From Collinsella sp. TF08-11AT (GTDB lineage Bacteria; Actinomycetota; Coriobacteriia; Coriobacteriales; Coriobacteriaceae): 64,000 nucleotides of DNA. The notes under the pieces are model-generated. The model was given only the letters and a program-made list of their open reading frames with translations. It ran no database searches and was not told the origin of the DNA. The position numbers and the translations under genes are program-made. The stretch is from NCBI RefSeq assembly GCF_003437035.1, contig NZ_QSRL01000001.1:62001-126000 (forward strand). Reading direction: 5' to 3'. Positions 33,232 to 42,884 of the stretch are shown here, piece after piece (the first letter of the stretch is position 1; every line of letters starts with the position of its first letter).

Positions 33232-35685
33232 TTACGAGCGGACTTCGCCGTTTACGCCCTTGCACACCTTGGTGACGATCTTCTGGTGCGCCTTCTCGAC
33301 CTCTTCGCTGGTAAGCGTGTGATCGTCCGAGCGATACGTAAGCGCAAAGGCCATGGACTTCTTGCCCGCTCCGATGCGGATGGGATCGCGGTAGACGTCG
33401 AACAGACGCACGCCCTCGAGCAGCTTGCCACCGGCGCTGGTAATACGGCGCTCAAGATCCTCGCAGGTCACAGCGTTGTCGACCACGATAGCAAGGTCGT
33501 GCTCAACGGCAGGGTACTGCGAGAACTCACGGTAGTTCTCCTGTTTGCGAGCGCCCTTGATCAGCTTGTCCAGATCGAGCTCAAAGGCGACGACGACCTC
33601 GTCGATGCCCATCGCCTCGCGCGCCTCGGGGTGGATCTCGCCGACCCAGCCCAGCACGGTGCCGCCGGACAGAACCTCGGCGGCACGGCCCGGCTGCAAG
33701 AAAGCGTAGCCCTCGCCCTCGACGGGACGGAAGCGAACCTTCTCGATGCGCAGCTGGGCGAGCAGCTCCTCGACAATGCCCTTGCCAAAGAAGAAGCGTA
33801 GCTTGCGGTACTTCATGTTCCAGGACTGCTCGCTCCACTGGCCCGAGAGCACACCCGCCACGGACTTGGTCTCCTTGGGCAGGCTGGCGTTCTCGCGACC
33901 GTGGAACAGGCTGCCGACCTCGTACAGGTGCACGTTGGGCGTGCCGTGGGCCTCGTTATAGGCAACGGACTGCAGCAGGCCTGGCAACAGCGAGCGGCGC
34001 ATCTCGGTCTGCTCGGCTACCAGCGGGTTCATGAGCACCACGGGGCAACCGCGGCCTTCGGTGGACATGCCGATCTTCTCCAGGTCGCCCGGGGCGGCAA
34101 AGCCAAAGGTCGTGGTCTCGTTGAGGCCGCAGGCGCGCAGGATCTCGCCGACCTTGCGGGTGAGCTTCTGCTCGCGGGTCAGGCCGCCGATGTGGTTCTT
34201 GGCAGCCGGGATGGTCGCCGTCACACGGCCCATGCCCCATAGGCGCAGGACCTCCTCGATCAGGTCAATCTCGCGCGGCAGGTCGGGACGGAAGCTCGGC
34301 GGGGTAACCATAAAGTCCTCGCCGTCGCGCTCGACGGTGCAGCCCAGACGGGTAAGCGAACGCTCGATAAAGTCGGGCTCGATGTCGGCACCGCAGATGG
34401 CATGCACGCGGGCCAGGCGCAGCTTAATGCTGTCGATGGTCTTGGGCGCGGGGAAAACATCGACATAGCCGGGAGCAACCTCGCCGCCGGCGATCTCCTC
34501 GATGAGCGCGCAGGTAACGTTGGCGACATCCACGCAGCCGGTCTCGTCAACCTGGCGCTCAAAGCGAATGGAGGCGTCGGAGATCAGCGACAGGTCACGG
34601 CTGGTGTGCGAGGTGCGGCCGGCGTTGAAGCAAGCACTCTCGACCATCACGTCAACGGTGTCGTCCTCGATCTCGGAATCCATGCCGCCCATAACGCCGG
34701 CCAGCGCCACGGGGCGCTCGCCGCCGGTGATGAGGCCCATGCCGGCGTCGAGCACGCGCTCCTCGCCATCGAGCGTCGTAAACTTCTCGTCCTGCTGGGC
34801 GGCGCGAACCACCACGCGGCGGTGGCCGTCGCGCTCGGCAAAGGTAGACAGGTCAAAGGCATGCAGCGGCTGACCGGTGAGCATCATCACGTAGTTGGTG
34901 ATGTCGACGATGTTGTTGTGCGGACGCACGCCCAGGGCGTTGAGGCGCTTGACCATCCAGTCGGGCGACGGGCCGACCTTCACGTTGCGCACGATGCGGG
35001 CGACATAGCGGTCGCACAGGCCCTCGTCGGCAATCTCGACGGAAAGCTCGTCGTCGGTCGCGCGGCCGGTCTCGGCCTTGATGGCGGGCAGCTCAACGTG
35101 GAAATCGCGATCGAAGATGGCGCCGGTCTCGCGGGCCATGCCGATCATGGACAGGCAGTCGGGGCGGTTGGGCGTGATCTCGCAGTCGAGCACAGTATCA
35201 CTCGAGCCCACATACTCGGCAAACGGCATGCCGCAGGGCGTATCCTCGGGCAGGATCATAATGCCAGAGTGGTCGCCGCCCAGGCCGAGCTCGCGTGCGG
35301 AGCAGTTCATGCCCATGGACACGACGCCGCGAAGCTTGCTCTTCTTGATCTTGACGTCGCCGGGCAGAACTGCGCCGATCATGGCCGTGACGATGTGATC
35401 GCCGGCCTCGAAGTTCTGCGCGCCGCAGACGATCTGCAGCGGAGCGGGATTGCCGTCGGCGTCGAGGTTCTTGTCACCCACGTCGACCGAGCACACATAC
35501 ATATGGTCGCTATCGGGGTGCGGGGTCTTGGTGAGCACCTTGGCAGTCACCACGTGGTCGAAGGACTCGCCCACGGTGTCGATCGCCTCGACCTCGGTGC
35601 CGGTACGGATATATTCGTCCGAAAGGGTCTTGGGATCCTCCGGAATATCGATCATGGTCTTGAGCCAGTCGTAAGAAACGCGCAT
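33232..35685 (-). CDS. pheT: Phenylalanyl-tRNA synthetase beta subunit
   Basis: Beta chain of the alpha2-beta2 PheRS. The 817-aa protein has the N-terminal tRNA-binding EMAP-like domain (VVTAKVLTKTPHPDSDHMYVCSVDVG), the B3/B4 editing domain for mischarged Tyr (around DLSTFAERDGHRRVVVRAAQQDEKF), B5, the catalytic-like core (RREIDL-type PREIDLIEEVLRLWG, NPLVAEQTEMRRSLLPGLL) and the C-terminal FDX-ACB domain (SQYPAVEHDLAIVVD). The start ATG 35685 follows AGGAGAG. It is co-transcribed with pheS across a 162-nt gap that contains a long hairpin. Confidence 0.97.
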   Translation of the reverse strand: MRVSYDWLKTMIDIPEDPKTLSDEYIRTGTEVEAIDTVGESFDHVVTAKVLTKTPHPDSDHMYVCSVDVGDKNLDADGNPAPLQIVCGAQNFEAGDHIVTAMIGAVLPGDVKIKKSKLRGVVSMGMNCSARELGLGGDHSGIMILPEDTPCGMPFAEYVGSSDTVLDCEITPNRPDCLSMIGMARETGAIFDRDFHVELPAIKAETGRATDDELSVEIADEGLCDRYVARIVRNVKVGPSPDWMVKRLNALGVRPHNNIVDITNYVMMLTGQPLHAFDLSTFAERDGHRRVVVRAAQQDEKFTTLDGEERVLDAGMGLITGGERPVALAGVMGGMDSEIEDDTVDVMVESACFNAGRTSHTSRDLSLISDASIRFERQVDETGCVDVANVTCALIEEIAGGEVAPGYVDVFPAPKTIDSIKLRLARVHAICGADIEPDFIERSLTRLGCTVERDGEDFMVTPPSFRPDLPREIDLIEEVLRLWGMGRVTATIPAAKNHIGGLTREQKLTRKVGEILRACGLNETTTFGFAAPGDLEKIGMSTEGRGCPVVLMNPLVAEQTEMRRSLLPGLLQSVAYNEAHGTPNVHLYEVGSLFHGRENASLPKETKSVAGVLSGQWSEQSWNMKYRKLRFFFGKGIVEELLAQLRIEKVRFRPVEGEGYAFLQPGRAAEVLSGGTVLGWVGEIHPEAREAMGIDEVVVAFELDLDKLIKGARKQENYREFSQYPAVEHDLAIVVDNAVTCEDLERRITSAGGKLLEGVRLFDVYRDPIRIGAGKKSMAFALTYRSDDHTLTSEEVEKAHQKIVTKVCKGVNGEVRS

Positions 35686-35742
35686 GTAGCTCTCCTAGTT
35701 CTTAATCTCCGCAAAGGGAGGAATATCAAATGAAGACGTTCG

Positions 35743-35852
35743 CCTTAGGGTTGTCCAGGTGCCCCAGGTTGGCGTGAAAGAGGAGCGACGCGTACTAAAG
35801 GTACGCGAGCGACGGTTTGAACGCCAAGATGGGGTGCCTGGGCAAGCCTAAA
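35743..35852 (-). other. Long hairpin between pheS and pheT
   Basis: The pheS stop codon and most of the 162-nt spacer form one long nested stem. TTAGG.TTG pairs with CAAGCCTAA, TGCCCAGGCACCCCA pairs with TGGGGCACCTGGACA, TTGGCGT with ACGCCAA, and the tip is CGCTCGCGTACC/GTACGCGTCGC-like. There is no T-run, so it may process or protect the pheS/pheT mRNA, or be a repeat insertion. The pheT RBS is outside the stem. Confidence 0.6.
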
Positions 35853-36924
35853 ATTGGTTCAGGAAGCGCATATCGCCCGTCATGAGCGTTCTGAGGTCCG
35901 GCAGGTCGTAGCGCAGGGCCGCGACGCGCTCGGCGCCAATGCCAAAGGCGAAGCCGGTGTACTTCTCGGGGTCGATGCCGCAGTTGATGAGGACGTTGGG
36001 GTCGACCATGCCGCAGCCCAGGATCTCGATCCAACCGCTGTGCTTGCAGAAGTTGCAGCCCTTGCCGCCGCACACGTGGCAGCTCACGTCCACCTCGCAG
36101 CTGGGCTCGGTGAAGGGGAAGAAATGCGGGCGGTAACGCGTCTTGCGGTCCTCGCCAAACATGCACTTAACAAAGTAGTCGAGCGTGCCCTTCAGATCGC
36201 CAAAGGTAATGCCCTCGTCGACGACCAGGCCCTCGATCTGGTTGAACTGCGGCAGGTGGCAGGCGTCGGCCGTGTCGGGACGGTAGACGGTGCCCGGGCA
36301 GATCATGTAGATGGGCGGCTTTTGCGACTCCATGGTGTGGATCTGCACGCCCGAGGTCTGGGTGCGCAGCAGCACGTCGGACTCGCCGTGGGCGTGAGCC
36401 TCGGGGTGCGCGACGCTGCCGGGGTTGTTGTCGACCACGTAGAAGGTATCGCGGGCCGAGCGGCTCGGGTGATCCATGGGGGCGTTGAGCGCAGTGAAGT
36501 TGTAGTAGGAGGTGTCGACCATGGGGCCGGACTCGACGGTGTAGCCGATGCCGCAGAAGATGTCCTCGGCCTCCTCGATGATCTGCTTGATCAGGTGCTG
36601 GTGACCGATCTGCGGACGGATGCCCGGCAGCGTGATGTCGACGGCCTCGTGCTCGAGTGCGTGCTTGAGGGCGGCGGCCTTCATCTCGGTGGTGCGCTCG
36701 TCGAGCATGCCCTCGATCAGCTGGCGCATCTCGTTGGCGCGCTTGCCCATGACGGGACGATCCTCGGGGGCGAGCTTGCCCATCATGCGCATCAGGCCGG
36801 TGATACGACCCTTGCGGCCGAGCAGCGCGACTCGCGCGGCCTCAAGCTTCTCGGCGTCGTCGGCGCCTGCGACGAGCTCCTTGGCCTCTTCCTCGAGTTT
36901 GACCAGATCATCAATCAGACTCAT
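35848..36924 (-). CDS. pheS: Phenylalanyl-tRNA synthetase alpha subunit
   Basis: Catalytic alpha chain of PheRS. The 358-aa protein has an N-terminal coiled coil (LIDDLVKLEEEAKELVAGA), then HPISQ-like GIRPQIGHQHLI, GYTVESGPMVDTSYYNFTALNAPMDHPSR, the class II motif 2 (GTVYRPDTADACHLPQFNQIEGLVVDEG), a zinc-like CHVCGGKGCNFC insertion and motif 3 (GFAFGIGAERVAALRYDLPDLR). ATG 36924 follows AAAGGGAAG; longer frames run into the T-box leader. First gene of pheST, controlled by the upstream T-box. Confidence 0.97.
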   Translation of the reverse strand: MSLIDDLVKLEEEAKELVAGADDAEKLEAARVALLGRKGRITGLMRMMGKLAPEDRPVMGKRANEMRQLIEGMLDERTTEMKAAALKHALEHEAVDITLPGIRPQIGHQHLIKQIIEEAEDIFCGIGYTVESGPMVDTSYYNFTALNAPMDHPSRSARDTFYVVDNNPGSVAHPEAHAHGESDVLLRTQTSGVQIHTMESQKPPIYMICPGTVYRPDTADACHLPQFNQIEGLVVDEGITFGDLKGTLDYFVKCMFGEDRKTRYRPHFFPFTEPSCEVDVSCHVCGGKGCNFCKHSGWIEILGCGMVDPNVLINCGIDPEKYTGFAFGIGAERVAALRYDLPDLRTLMTGDMRFLNQF

Positions 36925-37010
36925 GTCTTCCCTTTCGTCTCTCGCGCATCCGCTTGCCGGGGCGGCTGGCACCGCCCGATGCTTACGAATGTGCGGCCCG
37001 GTTCGGTAAC

Positions 37011-37310
37011 AAAAAAACCGTCCTCGGGCACGTGCATTGCCCAAGGACGGTTGAATTCCGCGGTACCACCTTGTTTGACCCGGCGGATGTCTGGCCCGCC
37101 GCGCCCACTCTTTGCCCCTTTTCGCGAGGCTCACGGCTTCCCTACTGGGGCTTTGCCGCCGCATGGCCGCGCGCCCGTTGAGGTTGCTGCTCGGGAGTGA
37201 ACGCTTGGCCCTTGCCACCGCAGAAAGGCTTGCAGCCCATGACCTTCCCTCTCTTGCCGGCGACGCGGCGGGCAAAACCCTCTCCGTCAACGCATTGGGC
37301 TATAGGATAC
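37011..37310 (-). promoter_or_regulatory. T-box leader of pheST
   Basis: On the minus strand the T-box sequence AGGTGGTACCGCGGAATTC (37056-37072) is followed by a terminator (AACCGTCCT...AGGACGGTTTTTTT, 37011-37052), with AGAGAGGG-type stem I elements upstream. Uncharged tRNA-Phe should pair with the T-box bulge and release the antiterminator. A TTC at 37199-37201 (in GCGTTCACTC) is my best candidate specifier codon for Phe. The 5' boundary is approximate. This fills the 506-nt gap before the carboxypeptidase gene, which is divergent. Confidence 0.9.
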
Positions 37311-37430
37311 CACATCCTGCGTGCACATCGCCGCGTTCCGTTTTGTTCGCGCTGGGTACAAGGCAAGTAGCTGTGCAAACTGGCCGCGCCGCCGCATGCG
37401 ACGGGCGACCTGCGAGATCAAGGATACGGT

Positions 37431-39005
37431 ATGGAAAAGAACAAGGATAAGATGGCCAAGCCCGCAGCGGACAAGACGCCCAAAGGCATGAAGGTCGATA
37501 AGGCCGTCAAAAAATTCCGCAAGCTGGAGGGCAAGCTGTGGACTCGCGAGTACCTGCTCAAGATTGCCGAGTTCGATGGCGCGACCATTGCCCCCGCCAA
37601 CGGCGCCGCGGCCCGCGCCGACGCCATGGGCACCCTTGCCGGCGAGCATCACAAGCTCCTGACCAGCAAAAAGTCTGTCGAGCTCGTGCGCTCGCTGGCA
37701 CGCGAGACCGTCGCCGGCGGCAAGATCGACGACCCGCAGCTGCTCGACGAGATCCGCGTGCTCGGCCGCGACCAGCGCGAGGCAAGCGTCATCCCCACCG
37801 AGGAGGCCGAGGCCTGGACCAGGCTCACCTGCGAGGCCGACGCCGTGTGGCACAAGGCCAAGACGGCCAACGACTGGGCGAGCTTTGAGCCCTATGTGGA
37901 TAGAATCGTCGGCCAGCTTAAGCATCAGGCCGAGCTCATGGACCCCAAGCGCGACCCATACGATGTTTGGCTCGACCAGTATGAGCGCGGCCTTTCCACC
38001 AAGAGCTTCGATGCGTTTTGCGACGAGGTCAAGGCCACGGTCGTGCCGCTCGTGCACGCCATCGGCAAGCGCGGCCAGCAGCCGGCTGCCGACTTTTTGC
38101 ATGCCCGCGTGCCCGAGGCCGCCCAGCGTGCCATGAGCTTCGACCTTATGAAGCTCGTCGGCCTGAACTTGGACGACACCACGCTCGCCTTTACCGAGCA
38201 CCCGTTTAGCGAGGGCTTCTCGGTGGGTGACGCGCGCATTGCCACGCACATCTACGAAAACGACTGCATCTCCAACGTCTACAGCATCATCCACGAGGCG
38301 GGACACGCCATGTACGAGCTGAGCGTGAACCCCGCTTACGCGCGCACCTGTCTTGAGGGCGGAACCTCCATGGGCATCCACGAGAGCCAGAGCCGCTTTT
38401 TCGAGAACACCGTGGGCCGCAGCCGCGCCTTTATGGGACCGCTGCTGCAGGTGCTGCGCCGTCACGCGCCCGAGGTCTATGGCAGCGTGGACGAGGATAC
38501 GCTCTACCATGCTGTGAACATCGCACAGCCTTCGCTGATCCGCACCGAGGCGGACGAGCTCACCTATCCGCTGCACATTATGGTGCGCTACGAGATTGAG
38601 CGCATGCTGTTTGCCGGCGAGGCCACGGCCAAGGACATCCCCGCGCTTTGGAACCGCTTTATGGACGAGTACCTGGGCATTCCGGTTCCCGACGACACGC
38701 GTGGCTGCCTGCAGGATACGCACTGGAGCGGCGGCTCGTTTGGCTACTTCCCCACCTATGCGCTGGGCAGTGCCTACGACGCCATGTTTGTGCCGGCCAT
38801 GTGCCGCGACGGCGTCGACCTTACCGGTGCCTGCGCGAGCGGCGATCTGGCGCCCGTCCGTGCCTGGCTGGGCGAGCACATTTGGCAGTGGGGCCGCGCC
38901 AAGGACGCGCCGGAGCTCATCAAGGGCGCCTGCGGCATGGCGTTCGATGCCCGCTACTACTGCAGCTACCTGCAGGACAAGTTCACCACGCTGTATCAGC
39001 TGTAA
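37431..39005 (+). CDS. M32-family metallocarboxypeptidase (carboxypeptidase Taq type)
   Basis: Zinc carboxypeptidase that trims peptides from the C-terminus in the cytosol. The 524-aa length and all-helical character fit M32. The signatures are HPF at 257-259, IIHEAGHAMYE with HEAGH at 288-292 as zinc site and general base, then GTSMGIHESQSRFFEN-like, NRFMDEYLGIPVPDD and LQDTHWSGGSFGYFPTYALGS. A Lys-rich N-terminal tail (EKNKDKMAKPAADKTPK) precedes the family domain. The start has AAGGATACGGT before the ATG. Monocistronic, with a terminator. Confidence 0.94.
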   Translation: MEKNKDKMAKPAADKTPKGMKVDKAVKKFRKLEGKLWTREYLLKIAEFDGATIAPANGAAARADAMGTLAGEHHKLLTSKKSVELVRSLARETVAGGKIDDPQLLDEIRVLGRDQREASVIPTEEAEAWTRLTCEADAVWHKAKTANDWASFEPYVDRIVGQLKHQAELMDPKRDPYDVWLDQYERGLSTKSFDAFCDEVKATVVPLVHAIGKRGQQPAADFLHARVPEAAQRAMSFDLMKLVGLNLDDTTLAFTEHPFSEGFSVGDARIATHIYENDCISNVYSIIHEAGHAMYELSVNPAYARTCLEGGTSMGIHESQSRFFENTVGRSRAFMGPLLQVLRRHAPEVYGSVDEDTLYHAVNIAQPSLIRTEADELTYPLHIMVRYEIERMLFAGEATAKDIPALWNRFMDEYLGIPVPDDTRGCLQDTHWSGGSFGYFPTYALGSAYDAMFVPAMCRDGVDLTGACASGDLAPVRAWLGEHIWQWGRAKDAPELIKGACGMAFDARYYCSYLQDKFTTLYQL

Positions 39006-39028
39006 AGCTTAGGCGACACGCCAACGCA

Positions 39029-39067
39029 AAGGGGGCGCCGCGGGTTGGTTCCGCGGCGCCCCTTTTT
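39029..39067 (+). terminator. Terminator of the M32 carboxypeptidase gene
   Basis: Stem GGGGCGCCGCGG with CCGCGGCGCCCC and a short loop, then TTTTT, 24 nt after the stop. Confidence 0.95.
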
Positions 39068-39082
39068 CATCTAAGCCAGAGA

Positions 39083-39142
39083 CCCGGAACTTGGGGACGT
39101 TCCTTTCATGCCGGCACAATAGGAACGTCCCCAAGTGCCGGG
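39083..39142. repeat. Near-perfect palindromic repeat
   Basis: Arms of 22 nt (CCCGG.ACTTGGGGACGTTCC) match at 21 of 22 positions around a 16-nt loop. The core GGGGACGTTCC is of the same style as the AGGGACAGG core at 2303-2440 but differs in sequence. It lies between the convergent ends of the carboxypeptidase gene and glmM. Confidence 0.8.
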
Positions 39143-39218
39143 TGAAATTGAACGTCAGATTGCCGCTTGGGGCCGTTTGCAGCGTCGAGCAGTTACGCGG
39201 TTTGGTAAAACAGCGTAA

Positions 39219-40550
39219 CTAAAGAGCTTCCAAAGCACTTGCGATGCGCTTCATGGCGGCATCGGCGGATGCTTGGTCGGGCGCCTCGGCCAGCACGCGG
39301 ATAACCGACTCGGTTCCGCTCTTGCGCACGAGCACGCGGCCCTCGCCTGCCAGCGCAGTCTCGGCCTCGGCGATGGCGTTCTGCACGCCCATGTTCTCGA
39401 GCGCGGCGTCCTTATCCGCTACGCGCACGGCAACCTGCGCCTGCGGCAGCAGCTTGCACGGAGCCGTGAGCTGCGAGAGCGTCTCGCGCTCGGCACGAAT
39501 CACTTCCATCACGCGCAGCGAGGTCATAATGCCGTCGCCCGTGCGCTCGATATCGCCAAAGATCGTATGGCCCGTCTGCTCGCCGCCCAGGCTGTAGCCG
39601 CCCTCGCGCATCTTGGCATACACGTGACGGTCGCCCACGCCGCTGGTCACGGCGCTCAGTCCGGCAAGCTCCAGCGACTTGACCAGACCAAAGTTGCTGG
39701 CGATCGTCGGCACCACGGTACCGCCCGAAAGGCGACCGTGCTTGTTCAGATACACGCCACACACGTACAGGATCTGGTCGCCGTCTACCACGCGACCGCG
39801 CTCGTCAACGGCCAAGCAGCGATCGGCATCGCCGTCATAGGCAAAGCCCACGTCCAGGCCCTGCTCCACCACGTGGCGCTGCAGGCGCTCCATATGCGTG
39901 GAGCCGCAGTCGACGTTGATGTTAAAGCCATCGGGCGCGGCGTTGATCACGCGCACGTCGGCACCGAGCGCGTCAAACACCGGCTTGGCCACCGAGGAAG
40001 CCGAGCCGTTGGCGCAGTCGATACCGATCTTGACGCCCTGCAACGAAAAGTTCGCGCTGGCGATGAGCGAAGCGATGTAGCGGTTGCGGCCCTGCATATA
40101 GTCCACCGTGGCGCCGATGTGGTTGCCCGTGGCCAGCGGTACCTCGCTCTTGCCATCGATGTAGTCTTCGATGAGCTCCAGTACGTCCTCGTCCATCTTA
40201 AAACCGTCGCTATTGACGAGCTTAATGCCGTTATCGCAAAACGGGTTGTGGCTCGCGCTGATCATGATGCCGCAATCGAAGCAGCCTTCCACGGTCTGAT
40301 GCGCTACGCCCGGCGTGGGGATCACGTGCAGCATATAGGCGTCCGCACCGCTCGCGACCAGGCCACTCACCAGCGCCGCCTCGAACATATAGCTCGAGCG
40401 ACGGGTGTCCTTGCCCACGATGACGCGCGCCTTGCGCTCGCGGTTGGCGCCGTAATACCAGCCCACAAAACGGCCAATCTTATAAGCGTGCTCTACCGTC
40501 AGCCCAACGTTGGCCTCACCGCGAAAGCCGTCGGTGCCAAAGTACTTCAT
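39219..40550 (-). CDS. glmM: Phosphoglucosamine mutase
   Basis: Interconverts glucosamine-6-phosphate and glucosamine-1-phosphate for UDP-GlcNAc and peptidoglycan. The 443-aa protein starts MKYFGTDGFRGEAN. The phosphoserine loop is GIMISASHNPFCDNGIKL, the metal loop is DGDADR, the sugar loop GEQTGH, and the C-terminal phosphate loop RKSGTESVIRV. All are typical of GlmM rather than PGM. It starts 4 nt after the DUF4012 gene stop, so the two are co-transcribed. Confidence 0.96.
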   Translation of the reverse strand: MKYFGTDGFRGEANVGLTVEHAYKIGRFVGWYYGANRERKARVIVGKDTRRSSYMFEAALVSGLVASGADAYMLHVIPTPGVAHQTVEGCFDCGIMISASHNPFCDNGIKLVNSDGFKMDEDVLELIEDYIDGKSEVPLATGNHIGATVDYMQGRNRYIASLIASANFSLQGVKIGIDCANGSASSVAKPVFDALGADVRVINAAPDGFNINVDCGSTHMERLQRHVVEQGLDVGFAYDGDADRCLAVDERGRVVDGDQILYVCGVYLNKHGRLSGGTVVPTIASNFGLVKSLELAGLSAVTSGVGDRHVYAKMREGGYSLGGEQTGHTIFGDIERTGDGIMTSLRVMEVIRAERETLSQLTAPCKLLPQAQVAVRVADKDAALENMGVQNAIAEAETALAGEGRVLVRKSGTESVIRVLAEAPDQASADAAMKRIASALEAL

Positions 40551-40553
40551 ATC

Positions 40554-42884
40554 TTACTTATCCTGTTCGAACGTTTGAGCGGTCGGCGTGGTACGAACCT
40601 TAAGCTCCTTGTGCCCAGAGTCCTTCGAAGTCGTGACCGTGTACTCAACCTTTATGTCTTGTCCAAGAAGCATGTGGACACCGCCCCATGCAACCTTCAA
40701 GCCATCGTGCGTCGCTTCGTTCATCTCGATAGAACCGGAGCCCGAAGTCTTAATGTCCGAAATGCTGCCTCCCGCAGGAGCATAGAGATAAAGCCTCAGT
40801 ACCTCATCATCAATATCCTGGCTAATGCCGTTATGGCCCTGGAAATAACCAGGCATCTCGGCCTTCTCCTGGGGGGTCATCGTGTTCTTGAGCGAGGTGG
40901 TCACTCGATACGTCGTCGAGCCATCGGCATTTTCAACCGAAGAATCGATGGTGACTCGCTTATCGAGGAACCAATCCATCTTTGAATAACTGTAGTTGTT
41001 CACATAGACGCCCAAGATCGGAGCCTCCGACGTATCGGCTTGGAGGGCGCCCGATATTCCAAGGGCCTTCGCGGCCTTTTCCTCGTCATCGTTTCTCGAA
41101 TACATGAGGATGCGACCCTCGGAAGCACCCTTTTCGATGGCTCCAGCAATCTTAGCAATATCGCTGGAGCCCAGTTCGTCCACGATCTTGTTAAAAGCCG
41201 ATCCGGCAACCGCCGCAAAAATGGCGTCCTGTTCCTCTACCGGGTAATTCCAATAAATATCGTGCAGCAGCACCTTTGCAGCGTTGCTTCCATCAACGAC
41301 GGTACCGTCAGGAAGCTGTGTGCCGCCTACAATGCCGAGCATATACTGCAAAAATACCGGATCGACTGCAAATACGCCGTCGATGTCATCTCCGACAATG
41401 GCCTTCTGCATATCGCTGGCAAGCTGAGCCGCACGCGGATAATCGGGCGTCATCGTAACGTCACCCATCGTGTATCCGAGCGTGTTGAATCCGGTCAGGC
41501 CCCATCCGGTCGTGAACAAGTTTGCTTCTTCATCGGTGATGGGAAGCGGGCTCAAAGGCTCTTTCATCATGTCGACTTTGACAAAATCGCCCAGTTCGAG
41601 CTTACCATCAGTCACCGACATCACGCCGCGAGAACCGGGAAAACCGCCACAGGCGCGGATCTCGACATTGCTCATCGCGAGCACAAGATAATGACGCGTC
41701 TGGCCGTTGGCACCGAGCATCTGGGGAAGGACGGGGGCGACCTTCTCCGCCGCGTCAACCGCGCCGTTGAGGGTGGCAAAGCCGTCCTTGGCCTTATCGA
41801 CCAGCTCGGTCACTTGGGAAATATGAGTATCGCCAATACCCTGGATCTTCTCGTTGGCGCTCTTGAATACCTTCGAGCTGCTGGAAAGCGAATCGGCGAC
41901 CGCCTGCAGCGCGGACACGTTAATCATGCCGTCCTGGAACAGCTTGCCGGGCGTGGCCTGCGAAAGGTTGTCGGCCATGGGAACCAGCGCGTTGCTCGAG
42001 ACATCGGACAGGGCATCAATCATGGTGCGGGCCGCACTGATGTCGCTGCCATACACCGGGATAAACGAAGCCACCGTCCACAGCGGGCTCGAGGTCTCCG
42101 CCTTCATGCTATCGCAGAGCCCATCGATCTTCTTCGCGTCGTCAGGCAGCGTCGAAAAATCGCCCGACGTGACCTTGTCCTTAAGGCCACCGACGATCTC
42201 GACAGCCTCCTTCGCTTCGCTCTTTACGGTCTTTGCCGAGTTAAGCAGCATAAAGCCACTTGCGCCAAGCGCAACGAGAAGCACCGCGACTACAGCGGCA
42301 ATAATGGCGCCAGTGTGACGCTTTTTGCGCTCGCCCTTGCGATGGCGATGACGGACCAGACCGTCAGAGGTCGAACTCGACGAAGCGTCGCTACCGTAGT
42401 TCAAGCCAAAATCGTAATAATCTTCCTTGGAACCCGAGCCCGCAAACTGGGCACCGCTATCATCCAGGCGGGCGAACGTGCCAGTCTCGGAGGCGCCGGT
42501 GTAAATCGTGCCAAGGTTACCCGTAAGCCCCGCGCCACCGGCAGAGGGAGTATTGTTGGCGGCCTTGCCGGCATTAACGTTGCCGGCGGTATTCGCGGCG
42601 TTGGCAGCACCTGCGTTGTTCGCAGGTATCGAAGGGGCCCCGCTCGGCTGCGACGTGGAGGTTGCACCGCCCGCAAAGACATTCCCTCTTGCACGGCCGG
42701 TCTTTTTTGCCTTTTGAGACTGCTCGTACAGAGCGGTAAACATCGCCGTCTCGCCCGGGGACACGCGCTTACCGGAACCGCCCTGCCCAGCGCCGCCCGG
42801 CGTGCCGGCCTTACCAGCCCCGTTCGGACGCGGCGGAACTGCAGGACGGCCGCTATCGCTGCCCTTAAAGTGATTACCAGCCAT
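40554..42884 (-). CDS. DUF4012-domain surface protein
   Basis: A 776-aa protein with ATG 42884 and RBS GAGGA. The N-terminal 190 residues are low-complexity, Gly/Asn/Ala/Pro-rich and cytosolic. A basic stretch (RHRHRKGERKKRHTG) is followed by one membrane helix (AIIAAVVAVLLVALGASGFMLL). The remaining 540 residues are extracytoplasmic and match the DUF4012 pattern (NVEIRACGGFPGSRGVMSVTDGKLELGDF, DIYWNYPVEEQDAIFAAVAG). DUF4012 proteins are frequent in actinobacteria near envelope polysaccharide genes, and glmM directly downstream fits that. Biochemical function is unknown. Confidence 0.85.
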   Translation of the reverse strand: MAGNHFKGSDSGRPAVPPRPNGAGKAGTPGGAGQGGSGKRVSPGETAMFTALYEQSQKAKKTGRARGNVFAGGATSTSQPSGAPSIPANNAGAANAANTAGNVNAGKAANNTPSAGGAGLTGNLGTIYTGASETGTFARLDDSGAQFAGSGSKEDYYDFGLNYGSDASSSSTSDGLVRHRHRKGERKKRHTGAIIAAVVAVLLVALGASGFMLLNSAKTVKSEAKEAVEIVGGLKDKVTSGDFSTLPDDAKKIDGLCDSMKAETSSPLWTVASFIPVYGSDISAARTMIDALSDVSSNALVPMADNLSQATPGKLFQDGMINVSALQAVADSLSSSSKVFKSANEKIQGIGDTHISQVTELVDKAKDGFATLNGAVDAAEKVAPVLPQMLGANGQTRHYLVLAMSNVEIRACGGFPGSRGVMSVTDGKLELGDFVKVDMMKEPLSPLPITDEEANLFTTGWGLTGFNTLGYTMGDVTMTPDYPRAAQLASDMQKAIVGDDIDGVFAVDPVFLQYMLGIVGGTQLPDGTVVDGSNAAKVLLHDIYWNYPVEEQDAIFAAVAGSAFNKIVDELGSSDIAKIAGAIEKGASEGRILMYSRNDDEEKAAKALGISGALQADTSEAPILGVYVNNYSYSKMDWFLDKRVTIDSSVENADGSTTYRVTTSLKNTMTPQEKAEMPGYFQGHNGISQDIDDEVLRLYLYAPAGGSISDIKTSGSGSIEMNEATHDGLKVAWGGVHMLLGQDIKVEYTVTTSKDSGHKELKVRTTPTAQTFEQDK

